Assembly: GCF_007066085.1 (NCBI RefSeq)
Contig: NZ_CP041405.1
Coordinates: forward strand, 558,001 to 622,000
Length of the DNA stretch: 64,000 nt
Reading direction: 5' to 3'
Source: Paenibacillus thiaminolyticus
GTDB taxonomy: Bacteria > Bacillota > Bacilli > Paenibacillales > Paenibacillaceae
Shown here: one piece after another, positions 17,436-26,239 of the stretch
Position numbering within the stretch: position 1 is the stretch's first letter
Layout of the letters: the number at the start of each line of letters is the position of its first letter
Notes under the pieces: model-generated
Database searches by the model: none
Told to the model about the DNA's origin: nothing
What the model saw: only the letters and a program-made list of their open reading frames with translations
Program-made: the position numbers and the translations under genes

Positions 17436-18275
17436 TCACATCGCCTCCTGTGTACAATTCAGAGCAATGCCCAGCGGAGTGACAAACAGGGGGTTGCTAG
17501 GCTTATAGGTAGCAATGCCGGTCTTTTGCTCCATGATCGTCTCCATACCGGACAGGCAGCAGGTGCCCCCTACCAAGTACAATTCCTTGACCTCATGGCC
17601 CGCAACATGGCGGTTGACGATGGAGGCAACCTTATCGATGACCGGCCGGAGCAGCGGCAGCAATTCTTGGTGATGGGCAGGGTCGCGCTTAAAGCAGTCT
17701 GCTTCTGAAAAACTCATCTGGTATGCCCCGGCAATGACTAAAGAAAAGTGGGTGCCGCCCGTTGCTTCGTCGGCGACATAGACAACCTTGCCATCCTTCA
17801 GAATCGAAATGCCCGTCGTACCGCCGCCAATGTCTACAATGGCTCCATCGGATATTTGCAGCACGGCATTAGCCGCCGTAGGTTCATCCAGTAAAGCCGT
17901 AACTTCAAAACCCGCACCCTGGAGCACATGCTTGATGGCGCCAGCATCCAGTAAATCGGTTCCCGGAGGAATCGCCGAAGCCGCATATTCAAGTTCTACA
18001 CCCAATTGCTGCTCCAACTGTGCTTTAAGCTCCCTTACGATCTGTATCGCTCCCAAGTAGTCCACCACCATTCCGTCGCGGACGACATCGGCGTAGCGGT
18101 AAGCTCCCGCCACCGGCTTCCGGGTGTCATCTAACACCGTAAGCACCACACAGGCCGTTCCCAGATCCACACCGGTATAGTAGAACGAAGACCGTCCTGG
18201 AATCGGTTTCTGGATGACTGCTTCAAATTGCTTTAGGAGTTGATCGCAGTATGCAAAGGGTTTTGTCTCTGGCAT
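17436..18275 (-). CDS. eutJ: EutJ-like Hsp70-fold chaperone
   Basis: 279-aa actin/Hsp70-fold ATPase of the EutJ family. Phosphate loops YYTGVDLGTACVVL and IVDIGGGTTGISIL and the adenosine motif LYLVGGTCCLSGMET are visible, with DEPTAANAVL between them. In ethanolamine loci EutJ is thought to aid enzyme folding or reactivation. AGGAGGTAGAAC precedes ATG. Its first 43 bp overlap the end of the eutT-like gene, showing tight coupling. Confidence 0.92.
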   Translation of the reverse strand: MPETKPFAYCDQLLKQFEAVIQKPIPGRSSFYYTGVDLGTACVVLTVLDDTRKPVAGAYRYADVVRDGMVVDYLGAIQIVRELKAQLEQQLGVELEYAASAIPPGTDLLDAGAIKHVLQGAGFEVTALLDEPTAANAVLQISDGAIVDIGGGTTGISILKDGKVVYVADEATGGTHFSLVIAGAYQMSFSEADCFKRDPAHHQELLPLLRPVIDKVASIVNRHVAGHEVKELYLVGGTCCLSGMETIMEQKTGIATYKPSNPLFVTPLGIALNCTQEAM

Positions 18276-18937
18276 GTTCTACCTCCTGTAGTTCTGCAAA
18301 TAAGCGAGCTCAATGCGTTAATCATATAGTTAATTCCAGGAATAACAGGCTTCTCCGGCTTTTCTTGGGGACTGCCTGCTGCGGCTTCCAACACCGCAAA
18401 CCCAAGCTCCCGCAGAGCGCAGCGCAAACGGTGGAGCAAAGCAATTTCTCTGCCCTTTGCCAACTGAATGTGAAACTCGGTTACCTCAAAGCAATCTCCC
18501 GCATCCTCAAAAAGAACATCGGCAGGAATGCCGGTACAACCCTGGAAAAATAAATCGGCAGTGAATGCGCCGCCTCCTTCCCCTTTCTGGAGGGCCGAAA
18601 ACAGCCTCGACAGCTCTAGCACCTTCTGGGCGAGCAGCACATCCCGCTCCAGCAGCTCCTGCCCGGTTAACAAGAACAGGGCTGAGACGGATTGCATCTG
18701 ACAGAGCAAGATTCCACGCCGCCAATCCCGCTTTTCCGCCTGTTGCTCCGGATTTGGGAGCGGCTCTTGCTTTTGTTCTTGATTTTGCTCTTGCGTACTA
18801 TAGGACACGGCGATCTGGCGATCCGTCAAAAACTGGCGCGCCTCCGGCGTCAATCGGCTTCCATGCTCCACCATGTAGGATGTAAAAGGCTCTATCCTGT
18901 ACACATTGCGCAATTCCATTTCGGTAATAAATTTCAT
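18233..18937 (-). CDS. EutT-like protein (corrinoid adenosyltransferase homolog, possibly degenerate)
   Basis: 234 aa. The N-terminus FITEMELRNVYRIEPF and GSRLTPEARQFLTDRQI align well with EutT. A Gln/Glu linker and a helical region (CQMQSVSALFLLTGQELLERD) follow. The HX11CCX2C metal motif of Salmonella EutT is not seen. CutC needs no B12, so an adenosyltransferase role is odd; it may have become structural. Overlaps eutJ by 43 bp. Confidence 0.75.
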   Translation of the reverse strand: MKFITEMELRNVYRIEPFTSYMVEHGSRLTPEARQFLTDRQIAVSYSTQEQNQEQKQEPLPNPEQQAEKRDWRRGILLCQMQSVSALFLLTGQELLERDVLLAQKVLELSRLFSALQKGEGGGAFTADLFFQGCTGIPADVLFEDAGDCFEVTEFHIQLAKGREIALLHRLRCALRELGFAVLEAAAGSPQEKPEKPVIPGINYMINALSSLICRTTGGRTCQRQNPLHTAINS

Positions 18938-19047
18938 GGTATCAACTCCACTCTTATTACCCGAACAAATAACGTTTCAATTCCCCGATTCCCCTTCCCA
19001 CGGGAAGACTAATGCGGAAAAAGGGCCGATCAGCAAAATACGTTTTT

Positions 19048-19401
19048 TCATGTCCGTGTAATTTCCGCCGTCGCAAAACCCAGACTATTGCAGAACGTCT
19101 CAATAATGGCTCGCAGCGCTGTATCCACACTGGCTATATCTCCGGTGAGAAGCACCGAACCAGTAAAGCGATCCAGAAAGCCGATTTCCACATCTGCTAC
19201 CTTGGTGGCGATATCGGCGGCAATAATGGAGGTTTCGCTGGGCGACAGTGTTAATATGCCAATAGCCCCCGCTTCATCGATGCCCAGTCTTTCATACATG
19301 TCAGGCACGGGTGAAGCAATCATATGGGCCAGCGTCACTTGTTTGCCCGGCACCGACTCCTGAATCATCCGACCGGGAGCTGGCCCAGCAGGCTGTTGCA
19401 T
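19048..19401 (-). CDS. eutS: BMC-H shell protein of EutS/PduU type
   Basis: 117-aa circularly permuted BMC-H protein; RMIQESVPGKQVTLAHMIAS, DEAGAIGILTLSPSETSIIA and EIGFLDRFTGSVLLTGD match EutS/PduU. These form hexamers with a six-stranded barrel plugging the pore, and EutS hexamers are bent and may sit at shell edges. AGGAGG precedes ATG 19401. The 78-bp gap after cutD contains the second copy of the intergenic element. Confidence 0.95.
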   Translation of the reverse strand: MQQPAGPAPGRMIQESVPGKQVTLAHMIASPVPDMYERLGIDEAGAIGILTLSPSETSIIAADIATKVADVEIGFLDRFTGSVLLTGDIASVDTALRAIIETFCNSLGFATAEITRT

Positions 19402-19442
19402 ATAAACGTCCTCCTAAAAGTTTTGCGAGTTTGAAAAGCGGC

Positions 19443-19482
19443 AGCTTTACCGAACATAACTGGCTTCGAAAGCATCCGCTTA
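19443..19482 (-). other. Intergenic element, copy 2 (before eutS-like gene)
   Basis: Begins at the cutD stop. On the minus strand it has hairpin GCTTTCGAAGC, then GTTATGTTCGGTAAAGC; an outer AAGCGG / CCGCTT pair can close the structure. Homologous to 12856-12894; both copies are followed by CAAAACTTTTAGGAGG-type leaders of shell genes. Confidence 0.55.
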
Positions 19483-20442
19483 ATGTTTGACTACCCGAAC
19501 CGGGAGATCGTATTGGCTGATCTGACGTTCAATACGCTCCAGATCGGCTTCATTCAGGCTTAAATCGCGGTCAACGCTGTAAACCATATCCAATTGTCTG
19601 TATTTGTTAATTCCAAGCTTGTGATACGGGAGCAAATCGATGCCTTGAAAATTCCGGTATTCCTTATAGGGAAGCAGAAACTCCACCGTTTTGCGAATGG
19701 TGTCCGCATCATCATTGAGCCCCTTCATCAGCGGCATCCGCACCATCACGTTATGTTTGCGGGTAATCAGTTCCCGCAAATTTTCGAGAATGCGCTCGTT
19801 GCGTACACCCGTCAATTGATAATGGCGGTATGAATCCATATGTTTCAGATCGTACAATATCAGATCGGTAAATTCGGCCATGGCCAGAATCGCTTCCGGT
19901 TTGGCATGCCCAGAGGTTTCAATGGCCGTATGGATTCCGGCGCGCTTGCACTCCTTGAGCAAATGGACCGCAAATTCGGATTGCGAGCATACTTCGCCCC
20001 CGCCCAAGGTGACGCCGCCGCCGGACGTCGTGTAGAACAGCATATCCTGCTCTACAATTTCCACAATTTCCGATACTGTCATATTCATCCCGGCGATAGA
20101 GAGCGCCCGCGCGGGACAAACCTTCTCACATTTCCGGCAGCCTATGCACTCGATTTTCCGGTCAACCACATGCTGCGGCTTGGACGGCTCCTGAGAGCCG
20201 GAAGTGTCCACACGGTGGATTTCCCGAGGACACGCCGCAACACATGCGCCGCAATCGTTGCACAGATCCCGTTGGTACATCACCTGATATTTCTTTTCCA
20301 GACCTTCCGGGTTCGCACACCACTGACAGCGCAGGGGACATCCCTTGAAGAAAATAAGCGTCCGGATACCGGGGCCGTCGTATATGGAATATTTTTGAAT
20401 GTTGAAAATACGTGCCTGCCTTTCCGGCATACCTGACTCCAT
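19480..20442 (-). CDS. cutD: Choline TMA-lyase activating enzyme CutD (radical SAM)
   Basis: 320-aa activase that installs the glycyl radical on CutC using S-adenosylmethionine. Radical-SAM cysteines C35-C39-C42 (FKGCPLRCQWC) lie behind YSIYDGPGIRT. Two extra 4Fe-4S clusters are marked by CNDCGACVAAC (61-71) and CIGCRKCEKVC (99-109), as usual for this activase subgroup. ATG 20442 behind AAGGAAGGAG is chosen; the longer frame starts inside cutC. A strong hairpin separates it from cutC. Confidence 0.95.
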   Translation of the reverse strand: MESGMPERQARIFNIQKYSIYDGPGIRTLIFFKGCPLRCQWCANPEGLEKKYQVMYQRDLCNDCGACVAACPREIHRVDTSGSQEPSKPQHVVDRKIECIGCRKCEKVCPARALSIAGMNMTVSEIVEIVEQDMLFYTTSGGGVTLGGGEVCSQSEFAVHLLKECKRAGIHTAIETSGHAKPEAILAMAEFTDLILYDLKHMDSYRHYQLTGVRNERILENLRELITRKHNVMVRMPLMKGLNDDADTIRKTVEFLLPYKEYRNFQGIDLLPYHKLGINKYRQLDMVYSVDRDLSLNEADLERIERQISQYDLPVRVVKH

Positions 20443-20487
20443 AGCTGTGGCTCCTTCCTTTGCCGCATATCTAAATACCAGTATGTC

Positions 20488-20517
20488 TCTTCCCCGGCGT
20501 GCACCGCCGGAGAAGAG
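20488..20517 (-). other. Strong hairpin between cutC and cutD
   Basis: Arms CTCTTC-CCGGCG and CGCCGG-GAAGAG with one C-A mismatch and a 5-nt loop. No U tract follows, so it is more likely an mRNA stabiliser or processing site than a terminator. Confidence 0.6.
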
Positions 20518-20530
20518 GCACAGGGTTATT

Positions 20531-23089
20531 TTAGAAATGCTCAATCATCGTTCTGCTGATGATTTCATCCTGCACTTCTTTACACAATTCAACAAAGTAT
20601 GCGCTATAGCCGGCGACCCGAATAATCAAATCACGGTATTGATCGGGATTTTGCTGCGCTTTAATCAGCGTTTCATTATCCACATAACTGAACTGCATTT
20701 GGCCGTTGCCGAGAATGGAGGCCGTCCGGAGCAGATTAATCAGTCCGTTCTCTCCTTCCGGTGTTTCCAGCAGACCGCGCAAAAGCTTGAAGTTATGCAC
20801 CATGCCAATATTCATGGCCTCGACATCTATTTTGCTTATCGATTTGATGATAGCCGTCGGTCCCTTCTTGTCATGGCCCTGGGTAGGGCTGATACCGTCG
20901 GACAGCGGCAACCAAGCTTTACGCCCATTGGCTGTAGCACCGGTCATCTCGCCGAAAGGCGTATTGTTCGAAATAGAAAGCGTGCCATGGCTGAAGGTAG
21001 AGTACAGCGTTTTAAATTTGCGATGATAGTTCTCAGTCCATCCCGTGATATCGGCGGCGATACGATCGGCATAATCGTCGTCATTTCCGAATTTTGGCGC
21101 GTCCAGACAATCCCTGTGGATCTGCTCATAACCTTCGAAATCGGCCAGCAACGCGTCACGGATTTGCTCGAGCGAATATTTTTTGTCATCGTAAACCAGC
21201 TTCTTGATGGCAGCCATCGAATCGGCGTAAGTTGCCAGACCGGACCAAATCAAGCCAGGTCCCCAGTTATACATGGCGCCGCCGGCGGACACGTCGCGGC
21301 CGCTCTCCATCGTGCCTTCATACATGATCGACATAAGCGGCTTCGGCGCATAATCGCGGTGAACGCGCTGGCTGATTACCGTACCCACTGCGGACAGCTC
21401 GGTGATGTATTCTACCTGCTTCTTAACCGCCGCTTCAAATTCCTCATAGGTCTTGAAGTTGTTCAAATCGCCCATGTCCAATCCCGGCGTGCTTCCGTGC
21501 CAGAGCATTTTGCCGCGGTTAAGGACGAACTCAATGGCAATCGGCCACTGGGTGTATCCAGTGGAGGTCCACTGATACAAGCGTCCGGATTTTTGCGGCT
21601 CCACACAGCCCATCAGACAGTAATCGCGGGCATCTTCGATACTGCAGCCCTTCATCAGCATCATCTTGATGTGGGAATCGTCGAAATGGCAGGCCGGGAA
21701 GCCCAAACCCGCACGGACGACATCCACAATCTTCTTCAAGTATTTCTGAGGAGAACTATTGTGGATACGGCAAGCGAGTGAAGGCTGATAAACGCCGACA
21801 TGACGTACTGCATCCATGAGCAGATAAGTCAAGTCGTTGCAGGCGTCGCCGCCCTCCCGTTTTTGCCCGCCGACACACATATTGACGAACGGCTGGTAGC
21901 CGGCGAAGAACTTGGAGCCGCCCGCGCTGGAAACCCACATCATTTCCGAGCATTTGATAAGGAAACAGCCTGCAATCTCGAATGCTTCAAACTCTGTTAG
22001 ACGGCCGGCTTTTCTGTCCGCCTCATAGAAAGGATACATATATTGATCCACACGGCCGACAGACATGCCTGTCTGATTTTCTTCCACCACGAGCAAAGAT
22101 TCTACGGTCCAGACCGATTGCATTGCCTCATGGAATGTAGTCGGCGCATGAGCCGGTACGCGTGCGTTGATCTCGCCGATTTTTTTCAACTCTGCCTTGC
22201 GCTTCGGATTTGTTTCTTTAGCGGCCAGCTGGTATGCGTATTCAGACATCCGTTTGGCATACGCCATCACGCCTTCCGTCGTATCCAGCACGGATTTATA
22301 GTAATAGATTTTGTCGATGTCTTCAGGGTTTTGCATGGACAGCTTCGCAAGATGCTCCTTGGCATCCCGCTGGATATCCAGCATCCCTTTCTTCATTAAA
22401 ATGACATCGTAGCCTGGGTTGGAGTCGCCGCCGCCGTTGATCTGATGATAGGAAAGATCGCTGACGAATGCTTCGCCGGAAAACTCCCAAAGACCAGCAT
22501 CCCGGTATTGCTGTTCACATATTTCATCCACCGATTTGCCTTCCCAGAACGGGAACAGCTCCTCGCGCATAATCCGCTTGTCTTCCTCGGAGATGTAGAA
22601 CGGATCCTGAGGACGGTTGTGAATGGTATCGAGCTCATCCCGGGTCCAGCGCCAAGCTATGTCAGGCGAGAAAGCGCCCGCGCGCGGCGCGCCGCAAGGA
22701 TGACCAACGATCAACTCGTTGTCCTGGATGAGCAGCGGAGCCTCTTCACACGCTTTGCGGAAAGCCTTGGCACGCAGCATAATCGCTGGCAGACCTGGAT
22801 TTTCCTTGTATACCTGAGTAAAGGCTCTGGCACGATAGGTTGTAATGCTTGGCGTAGCGGTCAAATAATGTTCTTTCAAAGCCCGCAAACGCTCGGTCAT
22901 TCCTTCCGGGTATGCGCATTCTTCCTTATGAAGCTGGCCGAGGCCGTTTTCAACCTGCGGCTTAGCCCCTTTATCCGAAAGCTCCTTTGAAATCCCCTGG
23001 AACAGCTTCATGATCGCTGCTCGTTCTTGGGGAGCCATGGCCTTCGTTGCTTCAGCAAATTTGCTTGAAAACTCGTGAATGTTCAACAT
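20531..23089 (-). CDS. cutC: Choline trimethylamine-lyase CutC (glycyl radical enzyme)
   Basis: 852-aa enzyme splitting choline to trimethylamine and acetaldehyde. Catalytic GCVEP has Cys495 and Glu497; the radical glycine is Gly827 in RVAGYSA. With a constant +6 offset to the Desulfovibrio enzyme numbering as I recall it, the choline-pocket residues are all present: Tyr214, Asp222 ([12 protein letters not shown]), Phe395, Phe401, Thr508 and Tyr512. This separates it from diol or glycerol dehydratases. A ~60-residue N-terminal extension may serve encapsulation. ATG 23089 behind GAGGG is used. Active only without oxygen. Confidence 0.97.
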   Translation of the reverse strand: MLNIHEFSSKFAEATKAMAPQERAAIMKLFQGISKELSDKGAKPQVENGLGQLHKEECAYPEGMTERLRALKEHYLTATPSITTYRARAFTQVYKENPGLPAIMLRAKAFRKACEEAPLLIQDNELIVGHPCGAPRAGAFSPDIAWRWTRDELDTIHNRPQDPFYISEEDKRIMREELFPFWEGKSVDEICEQQYRDAGLWEFSGEAFVSDLSYHQINGGGDSNPGYDVILMKKGMLDIQRDAKEHLAKLSMQNPEDIDKIYYYKSVLDTTEGVMAYAKRMSEYAYQLAAKETNPKRKAELKKIGEINARVPAHAPTTFHEAMQSVWTVESLLVVEENQTGMSVGRVDQYMYPFYEADRKAGRLTEFEAFEIAGCFLIKCSEMMWVSSAGGSKFFAGYQPFVNMCVGGQKREGGDACNDLTYLLMDAVRHVGVYQPSLACRIHNSSPQKYLKKIVDVVRAGLGFPACHFDDSHIKMMLMKGCSIEDARDYCLMGCVEPQKSGRLYQWTSTGYTQWPIAIEFVLNRGKMLWHGSTPGLDMGDLNNFKTYEEFEAAVKKQVEYITELSAVGTVISQRVHRDYAPKPLMSIMYEGTMESGRDVSAGGAMYNWGPGLIWSGLATYADSMAAIKKLVYDDKKYSLEQIRDALLADFEGYEQIHRDCLDAPKFGNDDDYADRIAADITGWTENYHRKFKTLYSTFSHGTLSISNNTPFGEMTGATANGRKAWLPLSDGISPTQGHDKKGPTAIIKSISKIDVEAMNIGMVHNFKLLRGLLETPEGENGLINLLRTASILGNGQMQFSYVDNETLIKAQQNPDQYRDLIIRVAGYSAYFVELCKEVQDEIISRTMIEHF

Positions 23090-23119
23090 TATTCCCTCGC
23101 AATCTTGTGAGATTATCAT

Positions 23120-24262
23120 TTAAAAGCTTTTACGATAAATGTGCACCAACTCTTCTGCTGTTGGTTGACGAGGATTGGTTGGCGTACAGCGGTCAGCCAT
23201 CGCGGTCTGTGCCATGCGGGACAACGCCTCGTCAAAAGCATCCTGGTCAACCCCAAGCTCACGAATTCCGTGTTCGATACCGATGGAACGCTTCAGCTTC
23301 CCAATTGCCTGGATCAAACTTACGGTTCCTTCACGGGCGGTCCGTGCCGGCAAGTGCAGCAGCGAAGCGAGCCTAGCATAGCGTTCGCAAACCCTGTCTA
23401 TGACTTTTCCGCCCAGGTTGGCGTTATACTCCATTACCGCCTCTAGAAGCAGGGAATTCACCCGTCCGTGAGCAATGTGAAACGTTCCGCCAAAGGCGTG
23501 GGACATACTGTGAATGATACCAAGACCAGCGTTAGTAAATGCCATTCCCGCCATACAGGACGCATTCTGCACCCGATCCCGCGCCTCAGCATCTGCCGGA
23601 TCATGGTAAAGCGTTTCCAGATGAGCAAATACCAATTGGACGGCTTTTTCGGCTAACGCATCGGTAAAGTCGGTCGCTTTGGCAGAGACATAAGCCTCCA
23701 GCGCATGGGTAAGAACGTCCATTCCGGTGTCCACCACTATTTTGTTTGGCACTTGCTTGGTAAGGGTGGAATCGAGAATCGCTATGTCCGGTGCGATATA
23801 ATCGTCCACGATAACAATTTTGTCTCCATCCACAGTAATCACCGAAAAGTCGGTCACTTCCGATCCGGTGCCGCTGGTGGATGGAATGGCGACAAACGAT
23901 GGTTTGACAAAAGGCTCGTCTTTCTCCTGCGCATATTGCCGGGCGAAGTACAGAACACCTTTCGCTGTATCAATGACGGAGCCGCCGCCCAGCGCCAGTA
24001 ACACATCAGCGCCGCTTTCCCAATACACTTGAAGCGCTTCAGCCACAATACTCACGCTCGGATCGGGCTTAACACCGCTAAACACTGTAGTGGAGATTCC
24101 ACCGCTTTGCAGCAGATCAACCACCTGACCCAGATACCCCAGCTTCTCCATCATCTGATCGGATACGATGCAGGCTTTCGTGCCTTGGATTTCCGCTAGT
24201 TTTTTAAGTGACTGTTCGCCTGAAAATACCTTCGATTTCATAACAAAGATGTCGTTTATCAC
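23120..24262 (-). CDS. Iron-containing alcohol dehydrogenase (EutG/PduQ-like)
   Basis: 380-aa Fe-ADH that reduces acetaldehyde to ethanol and regenerates NAD+ for the aldehyde dehydrogenase. Visible are the NAD loop LALGGGSVIDTAKG, the SGTGSEVTDFSVIT stretch and metal ligands in DVLTHALEAYVS and SMSHAFGGTFHIAHG. The first GTG (24268) overlaps GGGAGG, so GTG 24262 is preferred. Third gene of the cut operon, 30 bp before cutC. Confidence 0.93.
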   Translation of the reverse strand: MINDIFVMKSKVFSGEQSLKKLAEIQGTKACIVSDQMMEKLGYLGQVVDLLQSGGISTTVFSGVKPDPSVSIVAEALQVYWESGADVLLALGGGSVIDTAKGVLYFARQYAQEKDEPFVKPSFVAIPSTSGTGSEVTDFSVITVDGDKIVIVDDYIAPDIAILDSTLTKQVPNKIVVDTGMDVLTHALEAYVSAKATDFTDALAEKAVQLVFAHLETLYHDPADAEARDRVQNASCMAGMAFTNAGLGIIHSMSHAFGGTFHIAHGRVNSLLLEAVMEYNANLGGKVIDRVCERYARLASLLHLPARTAREGTVSLIQAIGKLKRSIGIEHGIRELGVDQDAFDEALSRMAQTAMADRCTPTNPRQPTAEELVHIYRKSF

Positions 24263-24298
24263 GGGCACCTCCCTTGAATTTCTGCAGATAACCTGCCC

Positions 24299-24592
24299 CT
24301 AAGATGGAAGGGCATAGCGGGCAATGATCTTTTCGATGTCTGGGTGCGGGTTGGGAATAACGTTTGAAGAGTAAACCTCAGTCCCCATCGCCTGTACAGC
24401 GGCGACACCAGCATCTACTGCAGCCCTTACAGCCCCTACATCTCCACGAACAAGGACAGATATATAACCGGACGCCACGTTTTCGTAACCGATCAAATCT
24501 ACATCGGCCGCTTTACACATGGCATCCGCCGCTTCCATGACGAATACAATTCCAAAGGTTTCAATGAAACCCAGTGCATCATGCTTGCTCAT
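24299..24592 (-). CDS. BMC-H shell hexamer protein
   Basis: 97-aa BMC domain protein ([49 protein letters not shown]). Divergent from the pair at 12.5-13.2 kb: the pore-region sequence ENVASGYIS replaces KEMAGGGLV, so a different pore selectivity is likely. Second gene of the operon, between another BMC-H gene and the alcohol dehydrogenase. Confidence 0.95.
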   Translation of the reverse strand: MSKHDALGFIETFGIVFVMEAADAMCKAADVDLIGYENVASGYISVLVRGDVGAVRAAVDAGVAAVQAMGTEVYSSNVIPNPHPDIEKIIARYALPS

Positions 24593-24615
24593 GAACCTAT
24601 CTCCCCTCCCGGCAA

Positions 24616-24912
24616 TTATGTGTTAATTGCATGCGCTTTCACGATTGCTGCAATAGAACTGAGCGGACGCGGCATCACATTATGGGCAGTGACTTTGCCA
24701 ATCTTCGCTGCCGCTTCAGCGCCAGCCTCTACTGCCGAACGAACCGCCGCGACATCACCTTTTACCATTATCGTTACGAGCGTGGAACCAACATTCTCGT
24801 AGGATACCAGAACAACATCTGCTGCTTTAAGCATAGCGTCCGCCGCTTGGATGGCAGGAACCATGCCCAAAGTTTCCACAAGCCCGAGAGCTTCTTCTCC
24901 CCGGTATTCCAT
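24616..24912 (-). CDS. BMC-H shell hexamer protein, first gene of the cut operon
   Basis: 98-aa BMC-H protein ([54 protein letters not shown]). Opens the long leftward operon; AGGTGAGG lies before ATG 24912. Its pore segment (ENVGSTLVT) differs from the other hexamers, so four distinct or duplicated facet proteins build the shell along with the EutS-, EutK- and atypical types. Confidence 0.95.
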   Translation of the reverse strand: MEYRGEEALGLVETLGMVPAIQAADAMLKAADVVLVSYENVGSTLVTIMVKGDVAAVRSAVEAGAEAAAKIGKVTAHNVMPRPLSSIAAIVKAHAINT

Positions 24913-25128
24913 TCGAACCTCACCTCACCTGGGTAATTTTTATTTATGAATCCGCTGTAATATCAGATACTCAACTCCTACTTGCAGGTTAACATAGGTT
25001 CACCCCGTTATTATGGAAGATTCGGTAGCTGATTTTAGTATTCTAATGCCCCTTTTACCAACAATCTGGTACAAAAACGTCTTTCTTGCATCACAAGTAC
25101 CAGAATACCCTCAAGCTCGTTCGTTTCA
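24913..25128. promoter_or_regulatory. Control region of the cut operon, no gene
   Basis: The stretch between the first shell gene and the kinase promoter has no convincing sigma-A box toward the cut operon, as expected for an activator-dependent promoter. It carries CAATCTGGTAC (25062-25072), repeated exactly at 10239-10249 before the transporter gene, and an inverted GTACCAG at 25097-25103. TACCA / TGGTA (25056-25071) forms a small dyad. Confidence 0.5.
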
Positions 25129-25157
25129 TTGAATTTCTCCGCCTATCTTGCTATAAT
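25129..25157 (+). promoter_or_regulatory. Sigma-A promoter of the choline-kinase-like gene
   Basis: -35 TTGAAT (25129-25134), 17-bp spacer, -10 TATAAT (25152-25157), about 72 bp before the start codon. Confidence 0.8.
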
Positions 25158-25229
25158 TGTGGCAAAATCTGTGCGGCGAATGTGTGCCATGTTTAACGCA
25201 TGCATATGGAATGCCGAGAAAAGGTCATC

Positions 25230-26177
25230 ATGAAACCTCTAAACGACTTTTTATCCAAACAAATGAATATGGAAGACCTGGTGCAGCAAAAACTACGTCT
25301 TTTTTTTGAAGATGATCGTATTGTTTTTGACAAATCTCGTTTTGCGGGCGGGTTGACCAATTATAACTACATTATGAATATCCACGGAACGGAGTATGTG
25401 ATTCGTAAGCCCGGTAACCTGACGGATCAAATGATCGACCGCAGGATAGAACGTGTGAACAACGGCATCGCTTCGGAGTTTGGCGTGAATTCGGAATGTA
25501 TATATTTTGATGAGGAAAGCGGCATTAAGATCAGCAAGTATATTCCCGATAGCAAAACGCTAGCCGCGGCAGGCCCCTTGGCTTTGCAAAGCTTGCAGGC
25601 CGTTTCTTCTTTACTGAAGAAGATTCATGGCAGTCCCAAGCACTTCCCTAACCAGTTCGATTGGCTCAGTGAACTTGCCAAATATGAAGCCATTGTCACG
25701 CAAATCAACGGAGAATTGTTTTTTGACTACGCCTCCTTAAAAGAGCAATTGCTTCGTTTTATGGAAGAGAATGTTAATAATGTCATTTCCGTACCTTGCC
25801 ATAATGATACGGTTCCCGAGAATTTTCTCGTAGATGGGAATGGCAGTGTCTATTTGATAGATTGGGAATATTCCGGAATGAACGATCCGGCCTTTGATAT
25901 TGCCGCGTATATCATCGAATCGCGTTTGACAGCAGAGGCGATTGACCAACTGTTTGAAGCCTATTACGGCAATGCGTTTACGCAGGATGATCTGATGAAG
26001 GTCAAATGTTATATGATGGCCCAGGATTTGTTATGGACGGTATGGGCCCTGCTGCGCCATTATACGGGGGATGATTACCTGGATTACTGCTCGCTGCGCT
26101 ATAACCGCCTGCGTCGAAATATTCAAGTATTAAGCATGCAGCCGGATTACCCTATTGCCGACATGGTGATGCGTTAG
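25230..26177 (+). CDS. Choline/ethanolamine kinase-like phosphotransferase (LicA type)
   Basis: 315-aa APH-fold kinase. FAGGLTNYNYIM is the nucleotide loop, the Brenner motif is CHNDTVPENF with catalytic Asp, and LIDWEYSGMNDPAFDIA is the metal-binding choline kinase motif. ATG 25230 behind AAAAGG is chosen over ATG 25200. It diverges from the cut operon and has its own promoter. Phosphorylating choline would divert it from the lyase to phosphocholine for envelope decoration or lipid; the substrate is inferred from family and context. Confidence 0.88.
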   Translation: MKPLNDFLSKQMNMEDLVQQKLRLFFEDDRIVFDKSRFAGGLTNYNYIMNIHGTEYVIRKPGNLTDQMIDRRIERVNNGIASEFGVNSECIYFDEESGIKISKYIPDSKTLAAAGPLALQSLQAVSSLLKKIHGSPKHFPNQFDWLSELAKYEAIVTQINGELFFDYASLKEQLLRFMEENVNNVISVPCHNDTVPENFLVDGNGSVYLIDWEYSGMNDPAFDIAAYIIESRLTAEAIDQLFEAYYGNAFTQDDLMKVKCYMMAQDLLWTVWALLRHYTGDDYLDYCSLRYNRLRRNIQVLSMQPDYPIADMVMR

Positions 26178-26239
26178 CACTAGTCGTTGCTTGCTCTGGA
26201 ATGAGAAACTTTCGGAGGTTTAACCAATCCCTTTCAAAA

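Noticed and set aside
19840..20436. Long plus-strand frames opposite cutD and cutC (also 20399-21781)
   Set aside because: Antisense shadows of GC-rich real genes whose catalytic motifs are intact on the minus strand.
20531..23089. Diol or glycerol dehydratase instead of choline lyase
   Set aside because: All choline-pocket residues are present at a constant offset to CutC and the locus carries the choline-type neighbours.
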